24,046 nt of DNA from Pseudomonadota bacterium (GCA_021828575.1 JAJZEL010000189.1:1-24046); one strand, 5' to 3'; positions 1 through 8,767 are shown, counted from the first letter of the stretch. Notes: a model not told the origin generated them from the sequence alone. Made by a program: numbers and translations.

Positions 1-1483
1 GACTGCACAGCCCGTTTTGTTGTCCCTGTCCATCTGGATTCCCATTTTGTCAGGCATTCTGGTGTTGTGGCTGGGAGGGGAAGGAAATCCTGGCCGTACG
101 CGCATCCTGTCACTGGTGGGGGCACTGGCGGGTTTTCTGGTCACCCTTCCTCTGTACGCGCAGTTTGCCAATGGCACTGCCATGATGCAGTTTGAGGAAT
201 TCCATCGTTGGATTCCGGCATTCAACATCAATTACCACCTGGGAGTGGATGGCATTTCCTTATGGTTCGTATTGCTCAACAGTTTCATGACCATTCTCGT
301 GGTGATGGCCGGATGGGTGGTGATCGAAAAGCGACTGTCACAGTACATGGCTGCCTTTCTCATCATGTCCGGATTGATCAACGGCGTATTCTCAGCCCTG
401 GATGCCATCCTGTTCTATGTGTTTTTCGAAGCTATGCTCATCCCCATGTACCTCATTATTGGGATCTGGGGAGGGCCCAGGCGTGTCTATGCAGCCATCA
501 AGTTTTTCCTGTACACCCTCATGGGCTCATTGCTCATGTTGGCTGCCTTCATTTACCTTTACTTCGAGGCAGGTGCCTCCTTTGAAATTCTTCAGTTCCA
601 GAGATTGCCTCTGCCACTGACTGTCCAGATCCTGATCTTCATCGCTTTTTTTCTTTCCTTCGCTGTCAAGGTGCCCATGTGGCCTGTACATACCTGGTTA
701 CCGGATGCGCACGTGGAAGCACCTACCGGTGGTTCGGTCATCCTGGCAGCCATTACTCTCAAGATCGGTGCTTACGGTTTCCTGCGTTTCAACCTGCCTA
801 TTACGCCAGATGCCAGTCATGCCCTTTCGGGCATCATGATTACCCTATCGCTGGTGGCTGTGGTCTATATTGGCCTGGTGGCGTTGGTGCAGGCCGACAT
901 GAAAAAGCTCGTGGCTTATTCCTCCATATCACATATGGGATTCGTGACTTTGGGCATCTTTCTGTTCAGTCCCATGGGGGTTGAAGGCAGTCTGCTCCAG
1001 ATGATTTCACATGGTTTCGTGTCAGGAGCCATGTTCCTGTGCATTGGTGTGCTCTACGATCGCATGCACACTCGGCAGATTGCAGATTACGGTGGTGTGG
1101 TCAATACCATGCCTTTTTTTGCGTCCTTCTTCATGTTGTTTGCCATGGCCAATGCCGGATTGCCTGGAACAAGCGGGTTTGTTGGCGAGTTCATCGTGAC
1201 CTTGAGCGCAGTGCGATCCAATTTCTGGATTGCGGCGCTTGCCGCCACCACCCTGATTTTTGGGGCGGCTTACACCCTATGGATGTACAAGCGTGTGGTG
1301 TTTGGGGCGGTAGCCAATGACCATGTGTCGACGCTCAAGGACATCAACCGCCGCGAAGCCCTTTTCCTGGGAATTTTGGCTGCGCTGGTCCTGGCCATGG
1401 GGTTGTACCCCAAACCGTTTACCGACGTGATGCACGCTTCTGTGCAGCAGTTGATCGAACAGGCCTCCACCCCGAAGTTCTGA
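1..1483 (+). CDS. nuoM: NADH-quinone oxidoreductase subunit M (5' end cut by window edge)
   Basis: Proton-pumping, antiporter-like membrane subunit of respiratory complex I (NDH-1). The protein is hydrophobic throughout, with about 14 membrane helices. The family glutamate lies in FFEAMLIPMY (about residue 144), the central lysine in AVKVPMWPVHTWLPDAH (about residue 224), followed by VEAPTGGSVILAAITLK. The reading frame is open from the first base. Codons at 2-16 give TAQPV, and position 1 is a G, so the likely ATG has lost only its first two bases to the window edge. The TTG at 17 is an artificial start. With that start the protein is about 494 residues, normal for NuoM. nuoN follows 10 bases later (start at 1494), as in standard nuo operons, and the rest of the operon should lie to the left. 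Confidence 0.96.
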   Translation, partial: TAQPVLLSLSIWIPILSGILVLWLGGEGNPGRTRILSLVGALAGFLVTLPLYAQFANGTAMMQFEEFHRWIPAFNINYHLGVDGISLWFVLLNSFMTILVVMAGWVVIEKRLSQYMAAFLIMSGLINGVFSALDAILFYVFFEAMLIPMYLIIGIWGGPRRVYAAIKFFLYTLMGSLLMLAAFIYLYFEAGASFEILQFQRLPLPLTVQILIFIAFFLSFAVKVPMWPVHTWLPDAHVEAPTGGSVILAAITLKIGAYGFLRFNLPITPDASHALSGIMITLSLVAVVYIGLVALVQADMKKLVAYSSISHMGFVTLGIFLFSPMGVEGSLLQMISHGFVSGAMFLCIGVLYDRMHTRQIADYGGVVNTMPFFASFFMLFAMANAGLPGTSGFVGEFIVTLSAVRSNFWIAALAATTLIFGAAYTLWMYKRVVFGAVANDHVSTLKDINRREALFLGILAALVLAMGLYPKPFTDVMHASVQQLIEQASTPKF

Positions 1484-1493
1484 TGGAGATATG

Positions 1494-2948
1494 ATGAATT
1501 TCACCCCCCCTCTGCTGGCACCGGCCTACCCTGAAATTTTCCTGTTGATGGCTCTGTCGGCCCTTCTTCTACTGGATCTGGTCGTTCCGGATAACCGGCG
1601 ATTCCTGACGTACGCCTATTCCCAGCTGGCTCTGGTGGCTACCGGGGTATTATTGGTGGGCGGAGCAACGGGTCATGTGTTTTCCACTTTTGGCGGGATG
1701 TTTCTGGATGATCCCCTGGCTCGCAGTCTGAAAGTGGTGGCATTGCTGGCCATGGCATTGGTGCTGGCCTATTCCCGGACCTACAACCAGCGACATGGAT
1801 TGTTCAGGGGGGAGTTTTACGTACTGACCCTGTTTGCCCTGTTGGGGATCATGGTGATGATTTCCGCAAATCATTTCCTGGTCCTGTACCTGGGGCTGGA
1901 GTTGCTGTCCCTTTCCACTTGTGCTCTGATTGCCTTGCAACGGGATTCGTCCGTGGCGACGGAAGCTGCCATGAAGTATTTCGTGTTGGCTGCCTTGGCT
2001 TCCGGGCTACTGTTGTATGGCCTCTCCATGCTTTATGGTGCCACGGGTTCCTTGTACATGCCACAGGTGGCCAATGCCATTGCTTCCGGTGTGGCTGACC
2101 CGGCCATTCTCGTTCTGGGGCTGGTCACCCGGCGGGCCGGATTGTCCTTCAAGCTGGGTGTGGTGCCATTTCACATGTGGGTACCCGATGTCTATGAAGG
2201 GGCTCCAACTGCTGTGACCCTCTTTGTGAGCACTGTACCCAAGATTGCCGCTTTTGCTTTTTTTGTACGCATGTTGGTAGGCACATTGAGCCCCATGGTA
2301 TCCGACTGGCAGAGCATGCTGGTGATCGTGTCCGTGCTGTCCATGCTGGTAGGTAATGTGACTGCCATTGCCCAGACCAATGTCAAGCGCATGCTGGCCT
2401 ACTCCACCATTTCCCACATGGGGTTCCTGCTACTCGGCATCCTGTCGGGTACAGTGGGCGGTTTTGCAGCAGCCATGTTTTATGTAGTGGCTTACGTACT
2501 CATGAGCCTGGGCGCTTTTGGCCTGATACTTCTGCTGGGGCGTGAGGGATTCGAAGTGAACAGCCTGGATGATTTGAAGGGGCTTAACAAGCGCAGTCCC
2601 TGGTATGCCTTCATGATGCTTCTGGTCATGATATCCATGGCGGGTATCCCTGTATCAGTTGGTTTTTTTGCCAAATTGTCCGTATTGAGTGCTGTACTGG
2701 ATGCGGGTATGACTTGGTTGGTGGTATTTGCAGTTCTCATGTCGCTGATTGGTGCCTTTTATTACCTGCGTGTCATCAAGCTCATGTACATGGATGAGCC
2801 CAGTGACATTTCTCCCCTTGTGGCGGAAGCCGACCACCGCATCCTGATGGGACTGAACGGCATGGCTATTCTGGTTCTTGGAATCGTTCCCCAACCACTT
2901 ATCGATCTGTGTATGTTTTCGGTGACCCGATCTCTGGGAAGCGGTTAG
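1494..2948 (+). CDS. nuoN: NADH-quinone oxidoreductase subunit N
   Basis: Antiporter-like membrane subunit N of complex I, about 484 residues. Typical sequences are LVLYLGLELLSLSTCALIAL, carrying the key glutamate, and FKLGVVPFHMWVPDVYEGAP, carrying the key lysine. MLAYSTISHMGF lies later in the protein. Two ATG codons are adjacent at 1491 and 1494. I chose 1494 because the GGAG at 1485-1488 is 5 bases from it and only 2 from 1491. Directly before the lysine motif, the helix reads GLVTRRAGLSFKLG, with two arginines where E. coli NuoN and other relatives carry hydrophobic residues. This could be real or a local sequence error (see findings). The gene is last in the nuo run and is followed closely by a NUDIX gene. 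Confidence 0.95.
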   Translation: MNFTPPLLAPAYPEIFLLMALSALLLLDLVVPDNRRFLTYAYSQLALVATGVLLVGGATGHVFSTFGGMFLDDPLARSLKVVALLAMALVLAYSRTYNQRHGLFRGEFYVLTLFALLGIMVMISANHFLVLYLGLELLSLSTCALIALQRDSSVATEAAMKYFVLAALASGLLLYGLSMLYGATGSLYMPQVANAIASGVADPAILVLGLVTRRAGLSFKLGVVPFHMWVPDVYEGAPTAVTLFVSTVPKIAAFAFFVRMLVGTLSPMVSDWQSMLVIVSVLSMLVGNVTAIAQTNVKRMLAYSTISHMGFLLLGILSGTVGGFAAAMFYVVAYVLMSLGAFGLILLLGREGFEVNSLDDLKGLNKRSPWYAFMMLLVMISMAGIPVSVGFFAKLSVLSAVLDAGMTWLVVFAVLMSLIGAFYYLRVIKLMYMDEPSDISPLVAEADHRILMGLNGMAILVLGIVPQPLIDLCMFSVTRSLGSG

Positions 2949-2962
2949 ACGAGGGCGAAAAC

Positions 2963-3526
2963 ATGGTGGGCTTTCCTGAGCGTCCGGAAGATTTTACCGA
3001 ACATATGGTGGAGTCCGAGCAGGTGTTTCATGGCAAGTTGCTGGACGTGCGAAGAGATCGCGTCAGATTGCCCAATGGCGAGCACACCCTGCGGGAATAT
3101 ATCGTGCATCCGGGAGCAGTGGCCATCATTCCCATGGTGGATGAGCATACCGTTCTGCTGGAATACCAGTATCGCTACCCCAATCATCGCCATTATTACG
3201 AAATTCCTGCCGGAAAACTCGAAACGGGAGAACCCCCGCTGCTGGCTGCTCAGAGGGAGCTGCAGGAAGAGACGGGATACCGCGCGCGGCATTGGCATCG
3301 CTTGACCACGCTGCACCTTTGCATTGCCTACTCCACCGAACACATCGAATATTTTTTGGCGGAAGGGATGACGATGGAAGGTCACCAGCGCGATGACGAG
3401 GAGTTTCTCGAAACCCTGTCGATACCCCTTGAGCAGGCCTATGAATGGATACGTCGCGGCATCATCAACGATGCCAAGACAGTGGCCGGCCTGTTGTGGC
3501 TGAAATCAATGGGGCGGGGCAGCTAG
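2963..3526 (+). CDS. nudF: NUDIX hydrolase, ADP-ribose pyrophosphatase type
   Basis: Predicted cytosolic NUDIX hydrolase of the ADP-ribose diphosphatase group, cleaving ADP-ribose to AMP and ribose 5-phosphate. A full NUDIX box is visible: GKLETGE, seven residues, then RELQEETGY, which fits Gx5Ex7REUxEExGU. The sequence before it, EQVFHGKLLDVRRDRVRLPNG and EYIVHPGAVAIIPM, is typical of NudF/YffH-type enzymes. The frame is open back to 2909 inside nuoN, but the ATG at 2963 gives a normal 187-residue protein, has GAGG at 2951-2954 and avoids overlap. The gene sits 14 bases after nuoN and is probably cotranscribed with it. The exact substrate within the ADP-sugar group is inferred. Confidence 0.88.
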   Translation: MVGFPERPEDFTEHMVESEQVFHGKLLDVRRDRVRLPNGEHTLREYIVHPGAVAIIPMVDEHTVLLEYQYRYPNHRHYYEIPAGKLETGEPPLLAAQRELQEETGYRARHWHRLTTLHLCIAYSTEHIEYFLAEGMTMEGHQRDDEEFLETLSIPLEQAYEWIRRGIINDAKTVAGLLWLKSMGRGS

Positions 3527-3582
3527 AAAAGCCTGTCTTGTTCTGGCGATTCCGGCGCAGCCCCGCTGAATCAGGAGACCTG

Positions 3583-5451
3583 CTATTGCAGCATCAATTG
3601 GTTCAACCTTCTGACAAATCCCGCAGGGTCTTCCAGTTGGCCGCCTTCTGCCAGCAATGACTGGTCAAACAGGAGTTGGCTCCAGTCGGCCAAGCGGGTG
3701 TTGTCTGTTTCCATTTTCAGGCGCAGGATGAGCCGGTGTTCCGGGTTGATTTCCAGGATGGGTCGGGAATGAGGAACATTCTGTCCTGCTGCCTTGAGCA
3801 TACGCTCCATGTGCCCTGAAAGTGCGCCGTCTTCCGTGACGAGACAGGCAGGAGACTCTGTCAACCTGTGACTCGTACGTACGTCCTTGACGCGATCTCC
3901 CAGAGCGGTTTTCATCCCCTCCAGCAGGGGCTTGAGCATTTCAGCATCTTGAGTTTCTACCTTGGGAGCTTCAATGCCCAGGGCGCTCAAGTCCAGATCG
4001 CCGCGTGCCACGGATTGTAGTTTTTTGCCTTCGAACTCGTGAAGGTTTGAAACAACCCATTCGTCCACTCTGTCCGACAGCAGCAGAACCTCGATGTCTT
4101 TTGAGCGAAACACTTCCAGATGAGGGCTGTTGCTTGCAGCCACATGACTGTCTGCGGTCACGTAATAAATGGTCTGTTGTCCCTCTTTCATGCGGCCAAT
4201 GTATTCCTTGAGAGATACGGTTTGGTCTTCGCTATCGTTATGAGTGGACGAGAAACGTAACAGTTGTGCCCATTTTTCTTTTTGACCGGTTTCTTCGCCA
4301 GCCCCTTCCTTGAAAACTTTGCCAAACTCCTTCCAGAAGGTGGCATATTTCTCCAGCTGGTTTTGTGCCAGGTCTTCCAGAAGTGTCAGCACACGACGGG
4401 TACAGCCTGAACGGATGGCTTCCATGTCCCGGGACTCCTGCAGGATTTCGCGGGAGACGTTTAGTGGCAGGTCTGCGGAATCAATGACTCCCCGAACAAA
4501 GCGCAGGTATTGGGGCAGGAGCTTGCGGGTGTCTTCCATGATGAAGACGCGACGCACGTAGAGTTTCAGGCCATGGCGTGGCTCAGGATCCAACAGGTCG
4601 AAGGGAGCGTGCGCAGGTACATAAAGCAGCGCGGTATATTCTTGCTTGCCTTCCACACGGGCATGAGTCCAGGCCAGAGGCGCTTCAAAATCATGTCCCA
4701 CATGCTTGTAGAACTCCTCGTACTGCTCCCCTGTAATCTCGCCCTTGGGGCGAGCCCATAGAGCATTGGCCTGGTTCAGCGTGTCGTCTTCGACAGGCGT
4801 GCCTTCCTCAGGCTCGCGGGCCATGAGGATGGGTAACTGGATATGATCCGAATAACGCCGAACGATGCCGCGCAAACGCCAGTTGTCCAGAAACTCATCC
4901 TCACCTTCCTTCAGGTAAAGGGTTACGGAAGTTCCCTGGGCGGCATTGTCCACGGACTCGAGGGTGAAGGTGCCATCTCCGGTGGATTCCCAGCGAATGC
5001 CCGCCTGCGCTTCTGAGCCGGCACGGCGTGTGGTGAGTGTGACGCGGTCGGCGACGATGAAAGCTGAATAAAAACCCACACCAAACTGGCCGATCAGGGC
5101 AGAATCCCGTGCCTCGTCTCCCGACAGACGACTCAGGAATTCACGGGTTCCAGACTTGGCGATCGTGCCGATATTGTTGATCACGTCATCGCGCGACATG
5201 CCGACACCATTGTCTGAAATGGTGACGGTGCGAGAGTCCTTGTCAACGCTGATTCGCACGTGCAAATGCGTGCCGGGTTCCAGCAGGCTGTTGTCCTTCA
5301 GGGCTTCGAAACGGAGTTTTTCGCAGGCATCCGAAGCATTGGAAATCAGCTCTCGAAGGAAAATTTCCTTGTTGCTGTAGAGGGAGTGGATCATCAGGTG
5401 AAGCAGTTGCTTCACTTCAGTTTGAAATTGCAGGGATTCTTTCTGGCTCAT
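3583..5451 (-). CDS. htpG: Molecular chaperone HtpG (bacterial Hsp90)
   Basis: ATP-dependent Hsp90 chaperone of the cytosol, 622 residues (E. coli has 624). The GHKL ATPase domain is intact: [12 protein letters not shown] carries the catalytic Glu34 and Asn38, [11 protein letters not shown] carries Asp80, [11 protein letters not shown] follows, and [11 protein letters not shown] forms the nucleotide lid at 121-131. The middle domain has the usual [33 protein letters not shown] segment. The C-terminal dimerisation domain ends in RRLNQLMLQ. The gene is convergent with the NUDIX gene to its left. A near-consensus heat-shock (sigma-32) promoter lies 45-75 bases upstream, so it can be transcribed independently of the operon upstream of it on the same strand. 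Confidence 0.98.
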   Translation of the reverse strand: MSQKESLQFQTEVKQLLHLMIHSLYSNKEIFLRELISNASDACEKLRFEALKDNSLLEPGTHLHVRISVDKDSRTVTISDNGVGMSRDDVINNIGTIAKSGTREFLSRLSGDEARDSALIGQFGVGFYSAFIVADRVTLTTRRAGSEAQAGIRWESTGDGTFTLESVDNAAQGTSVTLYLKEGEDEFLDNWRLRGIVRRYSDHIQLPILMAREPEEGTPVEDDTLNQANALWARPKGEITGEQYEEFYKHVGHDFEAPLAWTHARVEGKQEYTALLYVPAHAPFDLLDPEPRHGLKLYVRRVFIMEDTRKLLPQYLRFVRGVIDSADLPLNVSREILQESRDMEAIRSGCTRRVLTLLEDLAQNQLEKYATFWKEFGKVFKEGAGEETGQKEKWAQLLRFSSTHNDSEDQTVSLKEYIGRMKEGQQTIYYVTADSHVAASNSPHLEVFRSKDIEVLLLSDRVDEWVVSNLHEFEGKKLQSVARGDLDLSALGIEAPKVETQDAEMLKPLLEGMKTALGDRVKDVRTSHRLTESPACLVTEDGALSGHMERMLKAAGQNVPHSRPILEINPEHRLILRLKMETDNTRLADWSQLLFDQSLLAEGGQLEDPAGFVRRLNQLMLQ

Positions 5452-5496
5452 GGCAATACCGTGTCAGTTGGCGGAAGGAAAAAAGACCTGACCGGT

Positions 5497-5524
5497 AAAT
5501 GGGGACTCCGGATAGGTTTTCAAG
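5497..5524 (-). promoter_or_regulatory. Sigma-32 (RpoH) heat-shock promoter of htpG
   Basis: On the minus strand, CTTGAAA (5524-5518), a 13-base spacer and CCCCATTT (5504-5497) match the E. coli RpoH consensus (CTTGAAA, about 13-15 bases, CCCCATNT) in both boxes. The site lies in the 78-base gap between the hydroxylase stop and the htpG start, and would place the transcript start about 40 bases before the htpG ATG. htpG is a known sigma-32 target in E. coli. The sequence match is seen directly; use by RpoH in this organism is inferred. Confidence 0.82.
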
Positions 5525-5529
5525 GGGGG

Positions 5530-6495
5530 TCAGGCTTTTAGCCCACGCAATGCCCGTGAGAGTCTTTCCAGCCCCAGCCATTGCTGAAGCAGTAGGCCAT
5601 TTCCGTAATTTCTTCCGGCCAGTTGGTCGGCTATGCCGGTGGGTGGGGTTTCGGTGGCGAAATTGGCCGTGTGAAAGAGAATGTCCCAGATGGGAAACAG
5701 GATGGCGAAATTACAGCTCAAGGGACCGCTTTCGCTGCCCATGCCGATACCATGGTGAACGCGATGATAATGGGGGCTGACCAGCAGACGTTCGCCAATC
5801 CGGCCGAAGCTGATGGCCACGTTGGCATGGGCAAAGCTTTGAAGGATTCGTGTCACCATCATGAGGACCACGAACTGGCTTGGAGGGAGCCCGATGAACA
5901 GTCCCAGCATGGAAAACCAGAAAGCGGCAAGAAAGTCCTCCAGGAAATGGGTACGGTCATCCGTCCAGAAGCTCATCACACGCTGACAGTGGTGGACACC
6001 ATGCAGGGCCCAACCCCATTCCAGACGGTGCAGGAAACGGTGCAACCAGTAACCGGCAAAGTCCAGGACAACGAGATACACCACAAATGTGGTCAGGGGA
6101 TGCTCAAGCAGATAGGGAAAGTCGTTATCCAGAGTGAATGGCATGAAACCGTGCAGGCGCAGCCAGCCGTCGAGGGAAATGCTGACGGGCCACATGAGGG
6201 CAAACATCACCAGTGGGATGAAACCCAGCCGGTGCAGCAATGTGTACAGGATGTCAATGTGGGTAGGTTGCCGATTGGACCAGTGTTCCGCAGGAAACAG
6301 GGCCTCCAGGGGACGGAACAGCAGCAGCATCAGCACGATTTCCACTATGCCGATTAGCACGTATTCAGTGGCATCGAAAGCCTGTTCCTGATATTCCATC
6401 AGTCCCAGCAGGGGCAGCAGGGGTTCCACGATCCTTTCAAAGACATGATCCTGCACCATGGCAAACAGGCGGACGAGGGAATCGACAAGGTTCAT
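5530..6495 (-). CDS. Fatty acid hydroxylase / sterol desaturase family membrane protein
   Basis: Integral membrane di-iron enzyme family that hydroxylates or desaturates lipid substrates; the substrate here is unknown. The 321-residue protein has several hydrophobic helices and the family's histidine clusters: HRFLH (152-156), HGVHH (165-169) and HRVHH (244-248), with another histidine in SFAHAN (223). Its start overlaps the stop of the upstream deacetylase-like gene as ATGA (6492-6495), which suggests translational coupling. It is the third gene of a minus-strand unit with a secreted beta-propeller and a NodB-like protein, and htpG follows behind its own promoter. The context suggests a job in the cell envelope, perhaps on a lipid or lipid-linked glycan, but that is inference. 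Confidence 0.88.
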   Translation of the reverse strand: MNLVDSLVRLFAMVQDHVFERIVEPLLPLLGLMEYQEQAFDATEYVLIGIVEIVLMLLLFRPLEALFPAEHWSNRQPTHIDILYTLLHRLGFIPLVMFALMWPVSISLDGWLRLHGFMPFTLDNDFPYLLEHPLTTFVVYLVVLDFAGYWLHRFLHRLEWGWALHGVHHCQRVMSFWTDDRTHFLEDFLAAFWFSMLGLFIGLPPSQFVVLMMVTRILQSFAHANVAISFGRIGERLLVSPHYHRVHHGIGMGSESGPLSCNFAILFPIWDILFHTANFATETPPTGIADQLAGRNYGNGLLLQQWLGLERLSRALRGLKA

Positions 6496-7223
6496 GAGAG
6501 GGTGGAAAAACAGAATCCGCGGTCCTGTAGCCCTTGAAGCAATGGGTCAAATACCCTGACGAAAGGGTCTTTGCGGGAGCGAATGCCCAAGTGCATCATG
6601 AGGATGTCACCATGGCGAATGTTTTTCAGAGCACGATGCAGCAGAAATTCATTGGGCCAGCGGTCCGATGGGAGTTCATCACCCAGAAAACCGGCGGGGG
6701 CCCAACCCACGTGTCGGGTGAAACCGCATTCCGACGCCCAGCGCAGGGTGCGGGGTGTGGTGTGGCCGCCAGGGGCGCGCCAGAGGGGTTGCATGGCGCG
6801 TCCCGTAAGGTCATGGAGGCGGTTTGCAACCCGTGTCAGTTCCATGCAGAACTGGGCCTGATTCCATTCATGCAAGTGACCTTCCAGATCACGGCACAGC
6901 ACGTTGCCATCCGGAAGCTCCCGCTTTACGGTGGCATGGCTCCAGGTGTGGTTGCCAAAATGGTGACCTTCTCCAGCTCGTGCGCGCCAGTAATCAGCCC
7001 AGGCGTCATCCATGGCGTGATCACCCCGCCAGGTGGGTTCGTTGGCAATGAAAAAGGTGGCCTTGATACGATGTCGGTTCAGTGCGTCAGCAATGGCCTG
7101 CGCTTCCCTCATGGAACCGGTATCCAGCGTGAGGTAAAGCGTGCCGCCGGAGCAGTGTTCTACGGCCTGTGCCGGTATCACAGGCAGCAGGGACAGTGAT
7201 TTCAGGAATGTCCTGCGCTTCAT
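6492..7223 (-). CDS. NodB-like polysaccharide deacetylase family protein with Tat-type signal
   Basis: Exported NodB-homology protein of about 243 residues. I chose the ATG at 7223, although the frame stays open to 7382, because it gives a signal peptide starting MKRRTFLKSL with a twin-arginine pattern (RRTFLK) and a likely cleavage after PAQA. It also overlaps the upstream stop as ATGA. NodB motifs: TLDTGS at 32-37 (usual TFDDGP), HTWSH at 92-96, RAPGG at 149-153, and MMHLG with His211. The catalytic-base Asp34 and both metal histidines are present, but the second Asp of motif 1, usually a metal ligand, is Thr35. Activity may therefore differ from classical deacetylases. The gene is tightly coupled to a beta-propeller gene before it and a lipid hydroxylase gene after it. 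The substrate is unknown. Confidence 0.82.
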   Translation of the reverse strand: MKRRTFLKSLSLLPVIPAQAVEHCSGGTLYLTLDTGSMREAQAIADALNRHRIKATFFIANEPTWRGDHAMDDAWADYWRARAGEGHHFGNHTWSHATVKRELPDGNVLCRDLEGHLHEWNQAQFCMELTRVANRLHDLTGRAMQPLWRAPGGHTTPRTLRWASECGFTRHVGWAPAGFLGDELPSDRWPNEFLLHRALKNIRHGDILMMHLGIRSRKDPFVRVFDPLLQGLQDRGFCFSTLS

Positions 7224-8179
7224 TGACGGGAAGCGTGGTGGGCGAAGAACAGTCCGTGGGGAGAACGTCCCACCGGAATGATATGGATGATCCGAAAATC
7301 GGGCATGCTGAGTACAGTCACCTGCCTCAGCCAGCGTGAGGTTACCCAGAGTTCCTTGTGATCGGCGGATACTTCCATGCAATCCGGACCACCAGGCACG
7401 GAAAAGGTTTTCACGATGGCCAGTGTCCGGGTGTCAATGAGTGAAATCGTGTCCTCTGCACGATTGGTGACAAAAACGTGCCGATCATCACCCAGTGGCA
7501 TGAAGTTGTGAGTGCCCCGACCTGCAGGAATATGCTTCACGATGGTGGCGGTTCTCCAGTCCACTACAGCCACTTCGTTGAGTCCCATGACGCCCACGAG
7601 CAGGTAACGACCATCAGGGGTGGTGTAAACGCCCGCGGGGGTCTTTCCGATGGGGATCTGCCATTTCACTGCCATCTTGTCCAGGTCGATGGCAGCCAGT
7701 TGGTCGCTTCCCTGCAAGGTGACGAAAACCATTCGGCTGTCCGGGCTAAAGGTCAGGTGGCTGGGCATGGATGGCAACACGAACCGTTTGACCAGTTTGA
7801 AATCCTGGGCCCGATAGACATCCACCATGTCGAGTCTGAGCGAATTGGCCACGAACCAGTGTTTGTCCGGACTGAAGGCAATCTGGTAGGGATCGCTGAT
7901 GCGCGGTATGCGGTAAAGGATATTGCCGTTGTCAGGATTGAGAAACACGAGGTCATTGCTGACGGCATTGGCCACGATCAGTGCGCTGTTGTCAGGCAGA
8001 CTCATGAGGTGGTGGGGTTCCCGTCCCACGAAGAAACGATCGATGGGCTGATAGTTATGCCGATCGATACGGGTGATGGTGCCATCTCCGGAATCCAGCA
8101 CAATGGCTACATCCGCCAGGGACGCCAGAGGGCTGACCAGTCCTGAAAGAAAGACCAGCCATAACAAAAAGATGCGCAT
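7220..8179 (-). CDS. Secreted YVTN/YncE-type beta-propeller protein
   Basis: A 319-residue protein with a cleavable signal peptide (MRIFLLWLVFLSG..., likely cut after ASLA near residue 22), so periplasmic or outer. The rest consists of repeated blade-like units of about 40-45 residues with recurring patterns: IDRFFVGREPHHL, YRIPRISDPYQIAFSPD, KRFVLPSMPSHLTFSPD, WQIPIGKTPAGVYTTPDG, VKHIPAGRGTHNFMPLGDD, VKTFSVPGGPDCMEVSAD and IHIIPVGRSPHGLFFAH. That is the YVTN/YncE or cytochrome-d1-like propeller pattern with about seven blades. I see no CxxCH haem motif. It is the first gene of a three-gene unit and its TGA overlaps the next ATG. Such propellers usually bind a partner or ligand; catalysis is not indicated. 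Confidence 0.85.
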   Translation of the reverse strand: MRIFLLWLVFLSGLVSPLASLADVAIVLDSGDGTITRIDRHNYQPIDRFFVGREPHHLMSLPDNSALIVANAVSNDLVFLNPDNGNILYRIPRISDPYQIAFSPDKHWFVANSLRLDMVDVYRAQDFKLVKRFVLPSMPSHLTFSPDSRMVFVTLQGSDQLAAIDLDKMAVKWQIPIGKTPAGVYTTPDGRYLLVGVMGLNEVAVVDWRTATIVKHIPAGRGTHNFMPLGDDRHVFVTNRAEDTISLIDTRTLAIVKTFSVPGGPDCMEVSADHKELWVTSRWLRQVTVLSMPDFRIIHIIPVGRSPHGLFFAHHASRQ

Positions 8180-8236
8180 GGGTTAGAATCCGGGGTCGGG
8201 ATGGGTATTTTACCATTTCCCCCAAGGACCCGTGTC

Positions 8237-8767
8237 ATGCGTTACTGTTCACAATGCGGTGCCCAGGTGGCTTTGTCGGTTCCGGACGGGGATCATCTGC
8301 CCCGTCACGTGTGCTCTGAATGCCATACCGTGCACTACCTGAATCCCAAAATGGTGGTGGGATGTGTGCCCGAATGGGAAGGTAAGATTCTCTTGTGCCG
8401 ACGAGCCATAGAGCCACGGCTGGGCTACTGGACGCTTCCGGCGGGATTCATGGAAAACGGGGAAACCCTGCGTGCCGGCGCTGCCCGGGAAACCTTCGAG
8501 GAGTCCATGGCGCGTGTGGAGGTGGGGGAACCAGTGTCTCTCATCAGCATAGCCCATCTGGACCAGGTGCATTTCATGTTTCATGGGCGGTTGCTCGACC
8601 ATGTACATGGTCCTACGCCCGAAAGCAGTGAAGTGGCATTGTTTCAAGAAAAGGACATTCCTTGGGAAGCGCTGGCCTTTCGTACGGTTCAGCATACCCT
8701 TCAGCATTTTTTGGATGACAGGCGACAGGGGGTTTCGCGTTTTCATGTGATTGATCTGACACCTTGA
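8237..8767 (+). CDS. NUDIX hydrolase with N-terminal zinc ribbon
   Basis: Predicted cytosolic NUDIX hydrolase of 176 residues. An N-terminal four-cysteine zinc ribbon (C4, C7, C26, C29, in YCSQCG and VCSECH) precedes NPKMVVGCVPEW and a NUDIX box, GFMENGE, seven residues, RETFEES. The end of the box departs from consensus: the glycine of REUxEExGU is replaced, as I recall for related betaproteobacterial proteins with EEACA-type boxes. I chose ATG 8237 over the upstream in-frame ATG at 8201 because the zinc ribbon begins at once, AAGGA lies just upstream, and a TAGAAT hexamer at 8184-8189 would put a transcript start near 8196-8201. The gene is divergent from the propeller gene. The ribbon resembles NADH pyrophosphatase (NudC), but the substrate is not determined. 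Confidence 0.85.
   Translation: MRYCSQCGAQVALSVPDGDHLPRHVCSECHTVHYLNPKMVVGCVPEWEGKILLCRRAIEPRLGYWTLPAGFMENGETLRAGAARETFEESMARVEVGEPVSLISIAHLDQVHFMFHGRLLDHVHGPTPESSEVALFQEKDIPWEALAFRTVQHTLQHFLDDRRQGVSRFHVIDLTP

Noticed and set aside
5623..6357. 244-codon plus-strand open frame opposite the hydroxylase gene
   Set aside because: The hydroxylase frame carries all the histidine motifs, while this frame has no domain and is rich in Gln, His and Gly.
7478..8146. 222-codon plus-strand open frame opposite the propeller gene
   Set aside because: Shadow of the repeated propeller sequence; no signal peptide, domain or start context.
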